This document shows positions 18,487-27,936 of a DNA stretch of 64,000 bases, piece after piece. Position 1 is the stretch's first letter; each line of letters opens with the position of its first letter. The position numbers and the translations under genes were made by a program. Below the pieces are notes generated by a model. It saw only the letters and a list, made by a program, of their open reading frames with translations. It ran no database searches and was not told where the DNA came from. The DNA is taken from contig LNDU01000056.1 in the NCBI GenBank assembly GCA_001464735.1, positions 124,001 through 188,000 on the forward strand, in the 5' to 3' direction. This DNA comes from Nitrospira sp. Ga0074138. GTDB taxonomy: Bacteria > Nitrospirota > Nitrospiria > Nitrospirales > Nitrospiraceae.

Positions 18487-19812
18487 ATGTTTATACGACC
18501 CTATCCACCCCTCTCGTTTTGCTTCACCGGCCTCGGCTGGTTGGTGCTGGCTTCCATCCTCGGGTTGGCAATCCTCATCGGGCTGATTCGTGGCACTCCG
18601 CTGCCGCCATGGGTCCGAATGCTTCATGTCCATGCAGTCTTGGTCGGTGGTGTGGCCCAGATCATGCTCGGTGGATTTCTCCTATTCATCTCCCCCCCTC
18701 ACGCGGCTGACCGAAAAGAACCAGACTCCCATCCCCTCACATTCTGGGCGCTGAACAGCGGGCTGGCTGGAATGCTCGTGGGGTTCTGGCTGCATCAGTC
18801 CCTGGTCGTAGCCGTCACCGGCTTGGTGGTCATGGCCGCTTGTTGCTCCGTCATCTATACCCTGTGGAACCGCGCACGTCGGATGTGGACGTCCTCAGTG
18901 AACCAGGCCTGGTACTACGCCCTGTCTCTCTTGGGCCTTGTCGGCGGATCAGCCTGTGGGGAGATCCTGGCGTTTGGGTTTATGCCGGAATCCTCTGGCC
19001 ATGTGCGTCTTGCGCACATTCACCTGGTGGTGCTCGGTTTTGTGCTGCTGGCCATCATCGGCATGATGCACCATCTCCTCCCGATAATCTGGAGCCGCCC
19101 TTTCTTGAGCACTAGGCTCACGCAGACAGCGCTGGTCTTGATGCCGCTCGGCGTGGCTGTCTTGATCGGCGGATTCTTGAACTCATCGGTCCCGGTTGAA
19201 ATAACCGCTGGCGCCATGCTCTTCACGGCCGGAATTCTCTGGACCGGCAATCTGCTTGGAACCTGGCGCGTCTCGACCCACACCGGCAGCGCCGCCTCGG
19301 ACCATCTTTTGGTCAGTACCTTCTTTCTCCTGTTCACCATCATCCTCGGCGTTCTTGTCGGAGCGAATAGCCTCTCTAGTCCCCCGCGACTGCCCTACGG
19401 CACACTCCACCGCGTCGCCTATACACATATGACGTTCGTCGGCTTCATCGTGAATGCCATCATGGGCGCGTGCTCCTACTTCATTCCCATCACCCTCGCA
19501 GCTGATCGTGTTCCCAATACCAAGAAGCGCGGACCGTATCGTGATCAACTGAACGTGATCATGAACCGCTGGAGCACCCTTCAAATCGCGACGCTCAGTC
19601 TAGGAACCATGGGGCTTGGCCTCTTGGCCGCACTCACGTGGAATGTGCCGCTGACCTCACTCTATATCCATGTCGCAACCTGGACGAGTCTCGGCCTCCT
19701 CATGACCGGCTTGGTTCTCTTTTCAGTCAAGCTGACCTCGATCATCGCCAAGAAACCGGACACACTTCGGACCGCACAAACCTCCACCGGCGAACTGAAA
19801 CTCACGGCCTGA
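18487..19812 (+). CDS. Polytopic membrane protein resembling haem-copper oxidase subunit I
   Basis: About 441 residues with roughly twelve hydrophobic helices. Membrane His residues recur at helix ends: MLHVHAVLVGG, LAHIHLVVLGF, GMMHHLLP, AYTHMTFVGF and YIHVATWTS. That spacing resembles subunit I of cbb3/NO-reductase-type oxidases and NnrS-like proteins. I cannot show the full haem and copper ligand set, so catalysis is not claimed. ATG 18487 is chosen; the open frame extends upstream into thiD only as a shadow. Possible roles are haem or NO/copper handling. Confidence 0.6.
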   Translation: MFIRPYPPLSFCFTGLGWLVLASILGLAILIGLIRGTPLPPWVRMLHVHAVLVGGVAQIMLGGFLLFISPPHAADRKEPDSHPLTFWALNSGLAGMLVGFWLHQSLVVAVTGLVVMAACCSVIYTLWNRARRMWTSSVNQAWYYALSLLGLVGGSACGEILAFGFMPESSGHVRLAHIHLVVLGFVLLAIIGMMHHLLPIIWSRPFLSTRLTQTALVLMPLGVAVLIGGFLNSSVPVEITAGAMLFTAGILWTGNLLGTWRVSTHTGSAASDHLLVSTFFLLFTIILGVLVGANSLSSPPRLPYGTLHRVAYTHMTFVGFIVNAIMGACSYFIPITLAADRVPNTKKRGPYRDQLNVIMNRWSTLQIATLSLGTMGLGLLAALTWNVPLTSLYIHVATWTSLGLLMTGLVLFSVKLTSIIAKKPDTLRTAQTSTGELKLTA

Positions 19813-19873
19813 ACGTCCGACCAGGTATCCCCCGTTCCTGACCTCAAACCACGACTCTGATACAATCCCTCCC

Positions 19874-20641
19874 ATGGAAGAACGGTTCTCATTTCTCGAT
19901 CCTCAGGGTCATCGGGTCGCCGCCATCTTGACCGTCCCTGACGGAGGAACAGACAAGATAGCCATCCTGTGTCACGGGTTTCTTTCATCAAAAACCAGCT
20001 CGACGAACAATGCACTGACCCGCATGCTGATCGACCACGGCATCGCCACCTTTCGCTTCGACTTCTTCGGCCAGGGGGAAAGTGAGGGTCCGTTCGAACT
20101 GGTCACCACCAGCTTAGCAGTGGAACAGGCACAGACATCGGTCGCTCTCATGAGAGAGCGCGGCTATCGACACATCGGCCTGATGGGATCGAGTTTCGGT
20201 GGTCTGGTTGCGACGCTGACTGCGTCTCAACGAACGGACTTGGCCTGTCTCGCCCTGAAATGTCCCGTCGTCGACTTCGCCGAGGAGTTACGGCTCGAAT
20301 TCGGGGATGACGGAATGGCGCAATGGAAGACGACCAACACGATTCCGAACATTATGGGCGGCTCCGACCGAATCGCCCTCCACTATGCCTTTTATGAAGA
20401 TGCACTCCGGCAGATCGCCTATGTCCCAGCACGATCGATGACGGCTCCGACCGTCATTGTGCAAGGCGACAAAGACGAGCATGTCCCGCTCCATCAAAGT
20501 CAGCGGCTCTATGAGGCACTGGCAGGTCAAAAGCGCCTAGAAATCCTACCAGGTGCAGATCATCAGTTTACGAGGGGCGACGATTTTGGACGGATGACGA
20601 ACTTAATCGCAGATTGGTTAATCAGTCATCTCACAGGCTAG
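19874..20641 (+). CDS. Alpha/beta hydrolase
   Basis: A 255-residue alpha/beta hydrolase. GSSFGG is the nucleophile elbow (Ser near 117), CHGFLSSKTS the oxyanion segment, GDKDEHVPL the acid and GADHQF the His. The DFFGQGESEG signature puts it among serine aminopeptidase-like/BAAT-type esterases. It is probably a cytoplasmic esterase or acyl hydrolase; the substrate is unknown. It is convergent with the metallo-hydrolase gene. Confidence 0.85.
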   Translation: MEERFSFLDPQGHRVAAILTVPDGGTDKIAILCHGFLSSKTSSTNNALTRMLIDHGIATFRFDFFGQGESEGPFELVTTSLAVEQAQTSVALMRERGYRHIGLMGSSFGGLVATLTASQRTDLACLALKCPVVDFAEELRLEFGDDGMAQWKTTNTIPNIMGGSDRIALHYAFYEDALRQIAYVPARSMTAPTVIVQGDKDEHVPLHQSQRLYEALAGQKRLEILPGADHQFTRGDDFGRMTNLIADWLISHLTG

Positions 20642-20696
20642 CCAATCGATGAGCCCAGCCAGCCGGGGTTAGAGAGAATCTCACCACCCTGTGCAA

Positions 20697-21485
20697 TTAC
20701 AACTTAATGATCTGACCTTCTTCGAGAAATTCCACCCGCTCAATGCCGAGCCGACTGATTTCCTCCTTGATCTGAGCCTGGTAAGGAGGCTTCATGTGAT
20801 ACGCGTAGACCGGCAGGTCAGGACGCCGAAGTTTTTGAAACTCCTTGAGGAACAATGAGGGAGTCAGGTGTTTGGATATTTGGGCCAACTTCCCCAGTTC
20901 GTCAGGAAAGGATGATTCGATGAAAGCGGCCTTGAGATTCGGGGTTGTCCGGCCAAGATGCCAAATCTCCTCAGTTTCGTACGTATCACCACTATAGAGC
21001 AAGGCAGCTTCGTCATCCTTCACCACGTACCCTACGGTGGGAACCGTGTGGTTGACCACAATGGGTATGACCTCAAGATGTCCGAGCACGACCGATTTCC
21101 CAGGATGGAGCACGTGGGCTCGCAAGACCGGATTGTCCCGATTAGGCAGCTCGAAAAAATTTGGATAGACCGTGCCATTAAACACATGGTCCCTCAAACC
21201 CTGCAGGACCGGCTCCGTGGCCGCGATGGTCACTGGCGATATGAACCATTCAGCGAGATTGTCCGCCAGTAGCGGTAGGCCTTTGATATGATCGAAATGA
21301 AGATGGCTGAGGAACACAAACCGGATACGACGCTGCTCTGACAAGGTGAGTCGCGTACCAATCGTACCACCGTCCAGAAGTACGGAGTTGTCAATGAGGA
21401 ATCCGCAACTTTCCTGGCGGACCGACCTCTCCGTTCCATCCATGAGGCAATCGGCCCCGTGGCATCCCAACACCCGAATCTGCAT
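20697..21485 (-). CDS. Metallo-beta-lactamase-fold hydrolase (class II cyclic nucleotide phosphodiesterase-like)
   Basis: A 262-residue MBL-fold protein. SHLHFDHIKGLP is the HxHxDH metal motif, IVVNHTVP supplies the next His, and LYSGDT the bridging Asp. The start MQIRVLGCHGADC and the domain order resemble class II 3',5'-cyclic nucleotide phosphodiesterases and RNase Z-like enzymes. A cyclic-nucleotide-binding protein is encoded 3 kb away, but no cyclase is visible. The substrate is therefore uncertain. Confidence 0.75.
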   Translation of the reverse strand: MQIRVLGCHGADCLMDGTERSVRQESCGFLIDNSVLLDGGTIGTRLTLSEQRRIRFVFLSHLHFDHIKGLPLLADNLAEWFISPVTIAATEPVLQGLRDHVFNGTVYPNFFELPNRDNPVLRAHVLHPGKSVVLGHLEVIPIVVNHTVPTVGYVVKDDEAALLYSGDTYETEEIWHLGRTTPNLKAAFIESSFPDELGKLAQISKHLTPSLFLKEFQKLRRPDLPVYAYHMKPPYQAQIKEEISRLGIERVEFLEEGQIIKL

Positions 21486-21716
21486 GTGAAAACGACTATG
21501 TGTTAGTTAAGTGGCCGGCTACCAGGAGACTGCTTCATGCCGGGTAGGATCTTGCAATCACCTACATCATGCCCCATCCGGAGAGGCTACCATACCATGC
21601 CGAGCCTCCCTCTGTGAAACGGTCACGGGTGAAGCCTGAGGTTGGAAGTCGGAGGCTTGGCTGCGGGTCAATTCCCTGTTGCGGGCAACGTGGCATTCCT
21701 TGATAATAGTCCCACC

Positions 21717-21854
21717 ATGAGCACATCGGCGAAACCCCGCTCTCTTGCAGGCCGGTTGGAATTTTTGCTGATATCGATTGGGATGTCGGTGTTGGCCTAT
21801 CTGCTCGAGAAAATGATCCTCCGTTCAGTGAAGGGCGGTGGAGCAAAACCGTGA
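21717..21854 (+). CDS. Small single-pass membrane protein
   Basis: A 45-residue open frame with one hydrophobic helix (LEFLLISIGMSVLAYLLEKM) between positively charged ends. It sits in the gap between two minus-strand genes. There is no strong ribosome site. The membrane-helix pattern with Arg/Lys flanks is the only support, so it may not be expressed. Confidence 0.4.
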   Translation: MSTSAKPRSLAGRLEFLLISIGMSVLAYLLEKMILRSVKGGGAKP

Positions 21855-21886
21855 TTGTGACGAACGGTTCTAAGAACCACTTGAGG

Positions 21887-23971
21887 TTAACGTCCGCGCA
21901 CGAGATCGAGCACCAATCCAATAATCAGCAGTCCAGCAACGATCCCGAACGAGACTGAGACCCAATCGGCAGCAGTTGCTGAAGTCGCCGTGAGCCCGCT
22001 GGCGAGAATACTTGCAGCAGCGGTAAACCCCACCGCGAGACGCCGACCTGTACGGCGAACCGTATCCTCCAGTGAATTGGCCTTGAAATTGACGACCAGC
22101 TTCTGGCCTGGGCGGGCACCGATGAGGTGTTCAATCGCTTCGATGACCCGTTCGGCTCGTACTTTCAGCTTCTGCGACTGATACACCAACGCCCTAGGAT
22201 CCAGGGCAGCCCCTATCCGTTTCATCATCAATCGCATCAAAAACTTGCCCGCCACATCGTACGGATCGAGTTTGGCATCAAGCTGCGCGGTCACGAGTTG
22301 GACCTGCGCAAGAGCCTTGGCCGCAAGGGTCAATGACGCCGGCAGTGGAACTCCGTGTCGAACCCCGATCGCACTCATTTCCTGGAGGATTGGTCCGATC
22401 TGCATATCGCCCAGAGCCGCGGTACGGTATTTGGAGATCATCTCGCCGATGTCACTCTGAAACTGAGAGACATCCAGATCGCTCCGATCGAGCGACCCGG
22501 CCATCATGAGGATCACGTCGCTCAGGAACACCGTATCTTCTTTCCACAAGGCCATCAGCAGCAACAGGAGGTGCTCGCGCACATTGGCGTCCACCGCCCC
22601 GACCATCCCGAAATCCAAGAGGTAGATACAGTCCTTCCACCACATGAGATTGCCGGGGTGAGGATCGGCATGGAAGAAACCCTCGACGATGATTTGTTTG
22701 TAGAAACTTTCTAAGAGCTGACGGGCAGCCTCGACGCGTTCAGGACCGTCCGGCGCCTGAGCAATCTTGACACCCTGAATTTCTTCCATCACCAATAATC
22801 GGCCGGTTGACAGCTCTCGGTAGACGGAAGGGACCGCCAATCGATCATAGTCCTCGAGCACCGTCTGCATCCGGCCGATATTCTCAATTTCCTGACGGAA
22901 ATCGAGTTCACGCTGAAGCGACGTGGAGAGGTGTTTGAACACGGCCTCCATGTCCACCACTTGGTTGAGCGCGGGACGCTTGCCGACTTTCTGAGCAAAG
23001 ACCTCCAGGAGGGCCAGATCCTGTTCAATTTCCACTCGTGCCGTGGGCCGCTGAATCTTCACCACCACTCGGTCGCCGGTTTCGAGTGTCGCCCGATGCA
23101 CTTGGGCGATGGTCCCGGCAGCGAGCGGCTTGGGGTCAATCGATTCGAAGACATCTTCCCACGGCACCCGCAATTCCTGCTCAGCTACTCGAACGACTTC
23201 GCCCTCAGACATCGGAGGGACGTGACTCTGTAACATCGCGAGTTCTTCGATGTATTCCGCCGGAAGAAGATCCGGACGAGTCGACAACACCTGCCCCAGT
23301 TTCGAGAAGGTAGGACCCAGCTCCTCCATTGCGGCACGGAGACGCTTGGCTTGCTGACGACGTGTGGGGATATCCGATGAAGCGGGCTGGCTCAAGAATT
23401 CTTGTACGCCATGCTTCGCCATCACGGTAGCGATTTTGATCGCTCGAGCTCCCATGTGAGGCTCGGAGACGGGAGAGTCGGTCTGAGAAGACAGGACTGG
23501 TGGAGCTTCTGCCTGGTACCCATCGGCCAGCAACTGAGTATTCACAATGATCACGGTGCAGCGCGAATTGTGGCTGATACGGTTCGGGACGTTGCCGAGC
23601 AAAAACTCTTTTCTTCCGGCCATACCTGAATTGCCCACCACCAGGACATCGATGGTTTCTTGTTCAGCGGCGCGGACGATGGCCAACGCCGGGTCATCAT
23701 CCATGACGACGAGCGCATATCCCCGCTCCCCAACAAGCTGTTGTACGAAATCTGCCAGTTCATGCTTCGCGGCCGCAGCTTGAGTGTGCTCCGCTGTGCC
23801 GAATTCTGTGGTGGAAGGGTGTTGCGGCAAGATGACCTGAACCACGAACAGGTCTGCCCCATAGCGATCAGCGAATTGAGCGGCCCAGAGAACAGCCTGA
23901 TCCGCTGTTTTAGAGCGGTCGGTGCCGACCATGACACGTCGTATGGCATTGTTCTGAGACCGATCGTTCAC
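21887..23971 (-). CDS. UspA-UbiB fusion: universal stress domain plus ABC1 atypical kinase
   Basis: A 694-residue fusion. Residues about 10-148 are a UspA domain with the ATP motif G-x2-G-x9-G (GNSGMAGRKEFLLGN). From about 190 an ABC1/UbiB/COQ8 kinase follows: TFSKLGQVLSTRPDL holds the KxGQ motif, AAGTIAQVH the Ala-rich loop, VVVKIQRP the Lys, HADPHPGNL the catalytic segment and LLDFGMVG the metal Asp. The last 60 residues hold two hydrophobic segments that should anchor it in the inner membrane, as in UbiB. UbiB proteins support quinone synthesis. The start is GTG at 23971. Fusion to a stress sensor suggests ATP- or stress-dependent control. Confidence 0.85.
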   Translation of the reverse strand: MNDRSQNNAIRRVMVGTDRSKTADQAVLWAAQFADRYGADLFVVQVILPQHPSTTEFGTAEHTQAAAAKHELADFVQQLVGERGYALVVMDDDPALAIVRAAEQETIDVLVVGNSGMAGRKEFLLGNVPNRISHNSRCTVIIVNTQLLADGYQAEAPPVLSSQTDSPVSEPHMGARAIKIATVMAKHGVQEFLSQPASSDIPTRRQQAKRLRAAMEELGPTFSKLGQVLSTRPDLLPAEYIEELAMLQSHVPPMSEGEVVRVAEQELRVPWEDVFESIDPKPLAAGTIAQVHRATLETGDRVVVKIQRPTARVEIEQDLALLEVFAQKVGKRPALNQVVDMEAVFKHLSTSLQRELDFRQEIENIGRMQTVLEDYDRLAVPSVYRELSTGRLLVMEEIQGVKIAQAPDGPERVEAARQLLESFYKQIIVEGFFHADPHPGNLMWWKDCIYLLDFGMVGAVDANVREHLLLLLMALWKEDTVFLSDVILMMAGSLDRSDLDVSQFQSDIGEMISKYRTAALGDMQIGPILQEMSAIGVRHGVPLPASLTLAAKALAQVQLVTAQLDAKLDPYDVAGKFLMRLMMKRIGAALDPRALVYQSQKLKVRAERVIEAIEHLIGARPGQKLVVNFKANSLEDTVRRTGRRLAVGFTAAASILASGLTATSATAADWVSVSFGIVAGLLIIGLVLDLVRGR

Positions 23972-24617
23972 AATCTACCTAATAACTTTATAACGCTCAG
24001 CGACGAGGACGGGCGTGAAGTATGACTAGAACCTATCTCAAAATCAAATAACGAGTTCCTGAGCCAGCGCAAGTGCCGGAGGGTGATAATTCTATACACA
24101 CATTGTGAACTAAATCCGAGCCCTCGCAAACTCGTCCGAGATTGGTCCTAGCATGAGTTTTCAGCTTTCCCTGATCCGGTTTATGGGAGGACATCATCAG
24201 AACGTCCGCACTCACACTCGCCTTATCCAAGAGCTAACTTTCGAAGCGGTTAGATCCTCAATGATGATGAATCCTTGCCAATGCCAGAACCGATGATGAC
24301 ACTCCCTGGCAGATCTGATTTCTTTTTTTCCATCATTAGCGCTATCATACGCCCCACTGAACTGGATAAGGTCGTTCAGTTACATTTCACTGATCTCTTT
24401 TCAGATGAATTTGCATTCAATAACCGGGAAAGATCTTTCTCGAATACGTTGTGGAACACACAACCAATGCCCCTCAGCCCAGCTCTCCATCTTTTTTGAG
24501 CATACCGAAGCAAGTCTCGGCACATGGGATGCCGATTGTTCAACCTGACCTTAACGGGGAAATAGCGACAACCATTCATATCGCTCACATCAGCCATCGC
24601 TAGGAAGACCACGACCC
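23972..24617. other. Intergenic region without recognisable gene
   Basis: About 645 bp separating the divergent UspA-UbiB gene and the cyclic-nucleotide-binding gene. Composition is more AT-rich than the flanks. Weak open frames exist on both strands without ribosome sites or family motifs. It may be decayed DNA plus two promoters. Confidence 0.5.
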
Positions 24618-25253
24618 GTGCACATCGACATCGTGACCATCATCGGTCTATTGGGAGGCTTCTTTTATCTGGCCAGTCACTCGCAGAAAGATATGATTCG
24701 CCTGCGTGTGTTGTCCTCGGCCAGCAACGTCCTCTTTATCCCCTACAGTATGTTGCATGCGCACTTTGAGATCCCTGAGTTGCTTGGCACACCGGAATTT
24801 CTTCTCAATGTCATCCTGTTACCGATTAACTCTAAACGACTGCTAGAAATCATCCGGTTGACAAAGCAAATCGAACAGGCCACCGTGGAATCGCCCATTT
24901 CGGAATGGCTGTTGCCGCATATGCATCTCAGGAAACACAACGCCGGGGACGTGCTTTTCAGAAAAGGGGACAAGGCCCACGAAATTGTCTACGCGGCCGC
25001 CGGACGACTCAAGCTGCAAGAAGTCAACCACTACATCGAGCCCGGCGAGTTGATCGGGGAGATCGGACTCTTCTCAGGTGAGAAGGTGCGCACCATGACC
25101 GTGGTCTGTGAGACCGACTGCGAGCTCTACAAGATGACCGATGAGATGATGTATCACCTGTACTACCAGAACCCAAAGCTCGGCTTCTTTTTTATGCGGC
25201 TGATCGTGGAACGACTGTTGCGCGACGTGCGGCGGAGCGCGATCGAGCCTTAA
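24618..25253 (+). CDS. Membrane-anchored cyclic-nucleotide-binding-domain protein
   Basis: A 211-residue protein. Residues 1-80 hold about three hydrophobic stretches (IVTIIGLLGGFFYLA, VLFIPYSMLHA, LLNVILLPI). Residues 95-190 are a cNMP-binding fold: HNAGDVLFRKGDKAHEI, then EPGELIGEIGLFSGEKVRT, which resembles the phosphate-binding cassette. There is no DNA-binding helix. This arrangement resembles eukaryotic Popeye-domain proteins and bacterial counterparts. It starts at GTG after AGGAAG. Its ligand and effect are unknown; a membrane sensor of cAMP or c-di-nucleotide is a guess. Confidence 0.7.
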   Translation: MHIDIVTIIGLLGGFFYLASHSQKDMIRLRVLSSASNVLFIPYSMLHAHFEIPELLGTPEFLLNVILLPINSKRLLEIIRLTKQIEQATVESPISEWLLPHMHLRKHNAGDVLFRKGDKAHEIVYAAAGRLKLQEVNHYIEPGELIGEIGLFSGEKVRTMTVVCETDCELYKMTDEMMYHLYYQNPKLGFFFMRLIVERLLRDVRRSAIEP

Positions 25254-25449
25254 ATATAGTCGAATAGTCCCCGCCAACACTCCGCACAGTAACCATAGCC
25301 TTACGAAGTCCTTGGGGGATGAAGCGGACCCCAACCTCCTCACGCTAATGGGGAGGTTCTACTAATGGTCCAGATCTCTACGGATGACGCAGGCCATTGC
25401 CGATTGGCTGATTCAGCGCCTGTCGGCCACTCAGCCCTGGCGCGATGTC

Positions 25450-26142
25450 TCAGGGGTGCTGAATTTCTTGGAGCACAAACTGTTTCGGAAGCAGGACGGG
25501 CAGAATCACGCCGATCGGATCGCCACGCTTGATCGTCGTGGGCTTGTGCAACTGCAACAGAAAATTGGCGGTGAAAGCTTCGTAGTCTGGCAACCAGGCA
25601 TACTGATTTGGCGTGCGCTTGTACTCCTGCGTCTTGATACCCTCCCAAACGGTAAACGTTCGGTCCGGGTGATGATAGAAGTGGTTGGGCAGATCCTTCA
25701 TCATCAAGCCGACATGTTTAGGGTAGTACAGGCGGACCCCACAGCAGAGCTTGGGATACCCGCTATTCAGAATCAAATCAACGTACATGCCGGAGAAGGT
25801 CTTGTAACCGAGCAGACGCTCTTCCTGTGCGATCGGCGGCGATTGCCACTGAACCCCTGTTGCGGTGCGGCGCAATTTGATATCGGCCGGACAGCGGATG
25901 AGCCAGCCATAGTTGCCCACGGTCCGAACCGGCCCACAGTCGTCCGGCAACACCTTGTATCCACTGGCAGCCAGCGCCCGTTGCTCATCCAGCGTCATCT
26001 GACTCAACATCGGCCGGTGAGGATGAAAGTCCAGTTTCAGCCGCTCCGGCGGAAAGGCAGTGGAGTATTCCCGCTCCCAATAGATGACCACCTTGTCGGC
26101 TTGTTCCTCTGGGGTCGGAGATGTTGTGGTTTCTTCTTCCAT
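25450..26142 (-). CDS. Conserved-looking hypothetical protein
   Basis: A 230-residue cytoplasmic protein with no signal peptide or membrane helix. It is rich in aromatic residues and Pro (VIYWEREYSTAFPPERLKL, GYPKLCCGVRLYYPKH, PNHFYHHPDRTFTVWEGI). The pattern suggests a compact beta-rich fold. It overlaps a long open frame on the plus strand, but the minus frame has the more protein-like composition. I do not recognise the family and assign no function. Confidence 0.6.
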   Translation of the reverse strand: MEEETTTSPTPEEQADKVVIYWEREYSTAFPPERLKLDFHPHRPMLSQMTLDEQRALAASGYKVLPDDCGPVRTVGNYGWLIRCPADIKLRRTATGVQWQSPPIAQEERLLGYKTFSGMYVDLILNSGYPKLCCGVRLYYPKHVGLMMKDLPNHFYHHPDRTFTVWEGIKTQEYKRTPNQYAWLPDYEAFTANFLLQLHKPTTIKRGDPIGVILPVLLPKQFVLQEIQHP

Positions 26143-26463
26143 GGACGGTGACAGTAATCGAATGCGCTAGGCAGACACAAGAGGCTAGTCAGCCTGGTAT
26201 CGGGGGCATGAGCAATGCCCTCAAAGCAAGCGGTCCTCAACTTTTTACTGATTCCTTCCGAAAGAGCTGTATCGCTCTGCGGGTGATGGGCTGCGTTCTG
26301 GCCTCGCAGGCAGAAACGGTGCTGCTGTGTCTTGAGTCATGGGATGGAGACTCCCGCTTGGCACAATCGAGACCACACTGAGAAGCCCAGGATCCACGTT
26401 TTGCTTAGTGGTCTGCCGGCACACGTATCATGAAGGGACAGAGAGTAAGGAGTCTCGCGAACA
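26143..26463. other. Intergenic region upstream of pilT
   Basis: About 320 bp, presumably carrying the pilT promoter. I see no gene, repeat or clear regulatory motif in it. Confidence 0.4.
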
Positions 26464-27543
26464 ATGCCGAAGATCGATGAACTCTTTCGCACGATGATCG
26501 ACCACGGGGCGTCGGACCTTCATCTGATTGCAGGACAAGTCCCGACCTTTCGCATCAATGGTGAATTGGAACGCCTGCCGGGGACTGCGATTCTCGACAA
26601 CCAGGGACTCCATGACCTGCTCTACGAGATTACACCAAGCCCGAAGAAGGAGGTATTCGAAGCGACGGGCGATGTGGACTTTGGGTATGAAATTCCAGGA
26701 TTAGCCCGTTTCCGTTCCAATTTCTTCAACCACAAATACGGGATGGGGGCGGTGTTTCGGAAAATTCCCACCACCATCCTCTCTGCCGAGGCACTAGGTC
26801 TTCCGCCCGTACTCACACGCGCCGCGATGTTGCGGAAAGGGCTGGTGCTCGTCACAGGCCCCACCGGGAGCGGAAAATCAACGACGCTAGCGGCGATGGT
26901 CGACTATGCGAATAGCCATCGGAAAGACCACATTCTGACCATCGAAGATCCAATCGAGTTCGTCCACCAAAGCAAGAACTGTATCGTCAACCACCGAGAG
27001 ATCGGCTTACACACCGTCACATTCGGTTCAGCTCTGCGCGGAGCCCTCCGGGAGGATCCGGATATTATTCTCGTCGGCGAAATGCGAGACTTAGAAACCA
27101 TCGCGTTGGCGGTGGAGGCAGCAGCGACTGGGCATCTGGTATTCGGGACGCTGCATACGGAAAATGCCGCCAAGACCGTCGACCGCATCATCGAAGTCTT
27201 TCCAGCCTCAGAGCAGCCGCAGATTCGCAACACTCTCTCCACCGCGCTACGCGTCGTGGTCGCACAGAATCTTTTCAAGCGAATCGATCAGAAAGGGCGA
27301 TGTGCCGCACTGGAAATTTTGGTCTGTACCCCGGCCGTCAGCAATCTCATCCGGGACGCCAAAACGGTCCAAATCGCCTCGCAGATGCAGACCGGCAAGA
27401 ACGTCGGCATGCAGACCTTGGATGACGCGATCCAGGATCTCCTCACGAAGAAGTGGATTTCGCCCGAGGAGGCGTACGAGAAATGTATCGACAAGAATCG
27501 CTTCGCCAAGCTCCTCAAAACCCCGCCGGATGCGCTGCAATAG
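26464..27543 (+). CDS. pilT: Type IV pilus retraction ATPase PilT
   Basis: A 359-residue hexameric ATPase of the PilT type. GPTGSGKSTT is Walker A (near 136), ILTIEDPIEFVH the Asp box, LVGEMRDLETI Walker B and GHLVFGTLHT the His box. It powers pilus retraction and twitching. An AAGGAG site lies before the ATG. It stands alone without pilB or pilC. A decayed copy of its 3' third occurs 770 bp downstream. Confidence 0.93.
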   Translation: MPKIDELFRTMIDHGASDLHLIAGQVPTFRINGELERLPGTAILDNQGLHDLLYEITPSPKKEVFEATGDVDFGYEIPGLARFRSNFFNHKYGMGAVFRKIPTTILSAEALGLPPVLTRAAMLRKGLVLVTGPTGSGKSTTLAAMVDYANSHRKDHILTIEDPIEFVHQSKNCIVNHREIGLHTVTFGSALRGALREDPDIILVGEMRDLETIALAVEAAATGHLVFGTLHTENAAKTVDRIIEVFPASEQPQIRNTLSTALRVVVAQNLFKRIDQKGRCAALEILVCTPAVSNLIRDAKTVQIASQMQTGKNVGMQTLDDAIQDLLTKKWISPEEAYEKCIDKNRFAKLLKTPPDALQ

Positions 27544-27714
27544 ACTCGAGTCACGCCGGCATAGAGAACACTGCGCGATTCGCTTAGAACTAGTCCGTTA
27601 TGGCCTCCCAGTTAGCGTAGTGCTTAGCCGAACAAGAGATGAACCTTCTTTGCCATTCGAGGTGATGGATCGGCACAAGAGGCATTGAAACAATGGCCTG
27701 ACGTCGCAAAAAAA

Positions 27715-27933
27715 TCAGAATGCCCACTTGAGCGCCAGCTTTTTCTGGTTGATGGCACAATCCCTCAGGTACAGGTTGATAAGATGCTGATACGGCATGC
27801 CAAGCTCATCGGCCAGTCCTTTAAAATAAGATATTGTTGTACCGTCCAATCGAATCGTAATGGGCTTCTTGAGCAATTTCCGGTAGGGATTCCGAACACC
27901 CTTCATCTTCGAAAAGTCGTATTGTTCTCTCAT
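27715..27933 (-). CDS. brnA: BrnA-type antitoxin
   Basis: A 72-residue protein. The part PITIRLDGTTISYFKGLADE then LGMPYQHLINLYLRDCA is a ribbon-helix-helix DNA-binding fold like BrnA/CopG. It follows brnT by 3 bp, the canonical BrnT-then-BrnA order. It should neutralise BrnT and autorepress the operon. It is unrelated to pilT, and the module lies in an accessory pocket. Confidence 0.82.
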   Translation of the reverse strand: MREQYDFSKMKGVRNPYRKLLKKPITIRLDGTTISYFKGLADELGMPYQHLINLYLRDCAINQKKLALKWAF

Positions 27934-27936
27934 CTA

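Noticed and set aside
24376..24612. 78-residue minus-strand open frame in the gap after UspA-UbiB
   Set aside because: I briefly considered a transposase remnant but found no recognisable motif.
25384..26151. A 255-residue open frame on the plus strand opposite the hypothetical gene
   Set aside because: It mirrors the minus-strand gene at 25450, has no ribosome site, and its composition looks like antisense of a real gene.
26355..26375. TTGGCAC near 26355 as a sigma-54 promoter for pilT
   Set aside because: There is no GC at the -12 position with correct spacing.
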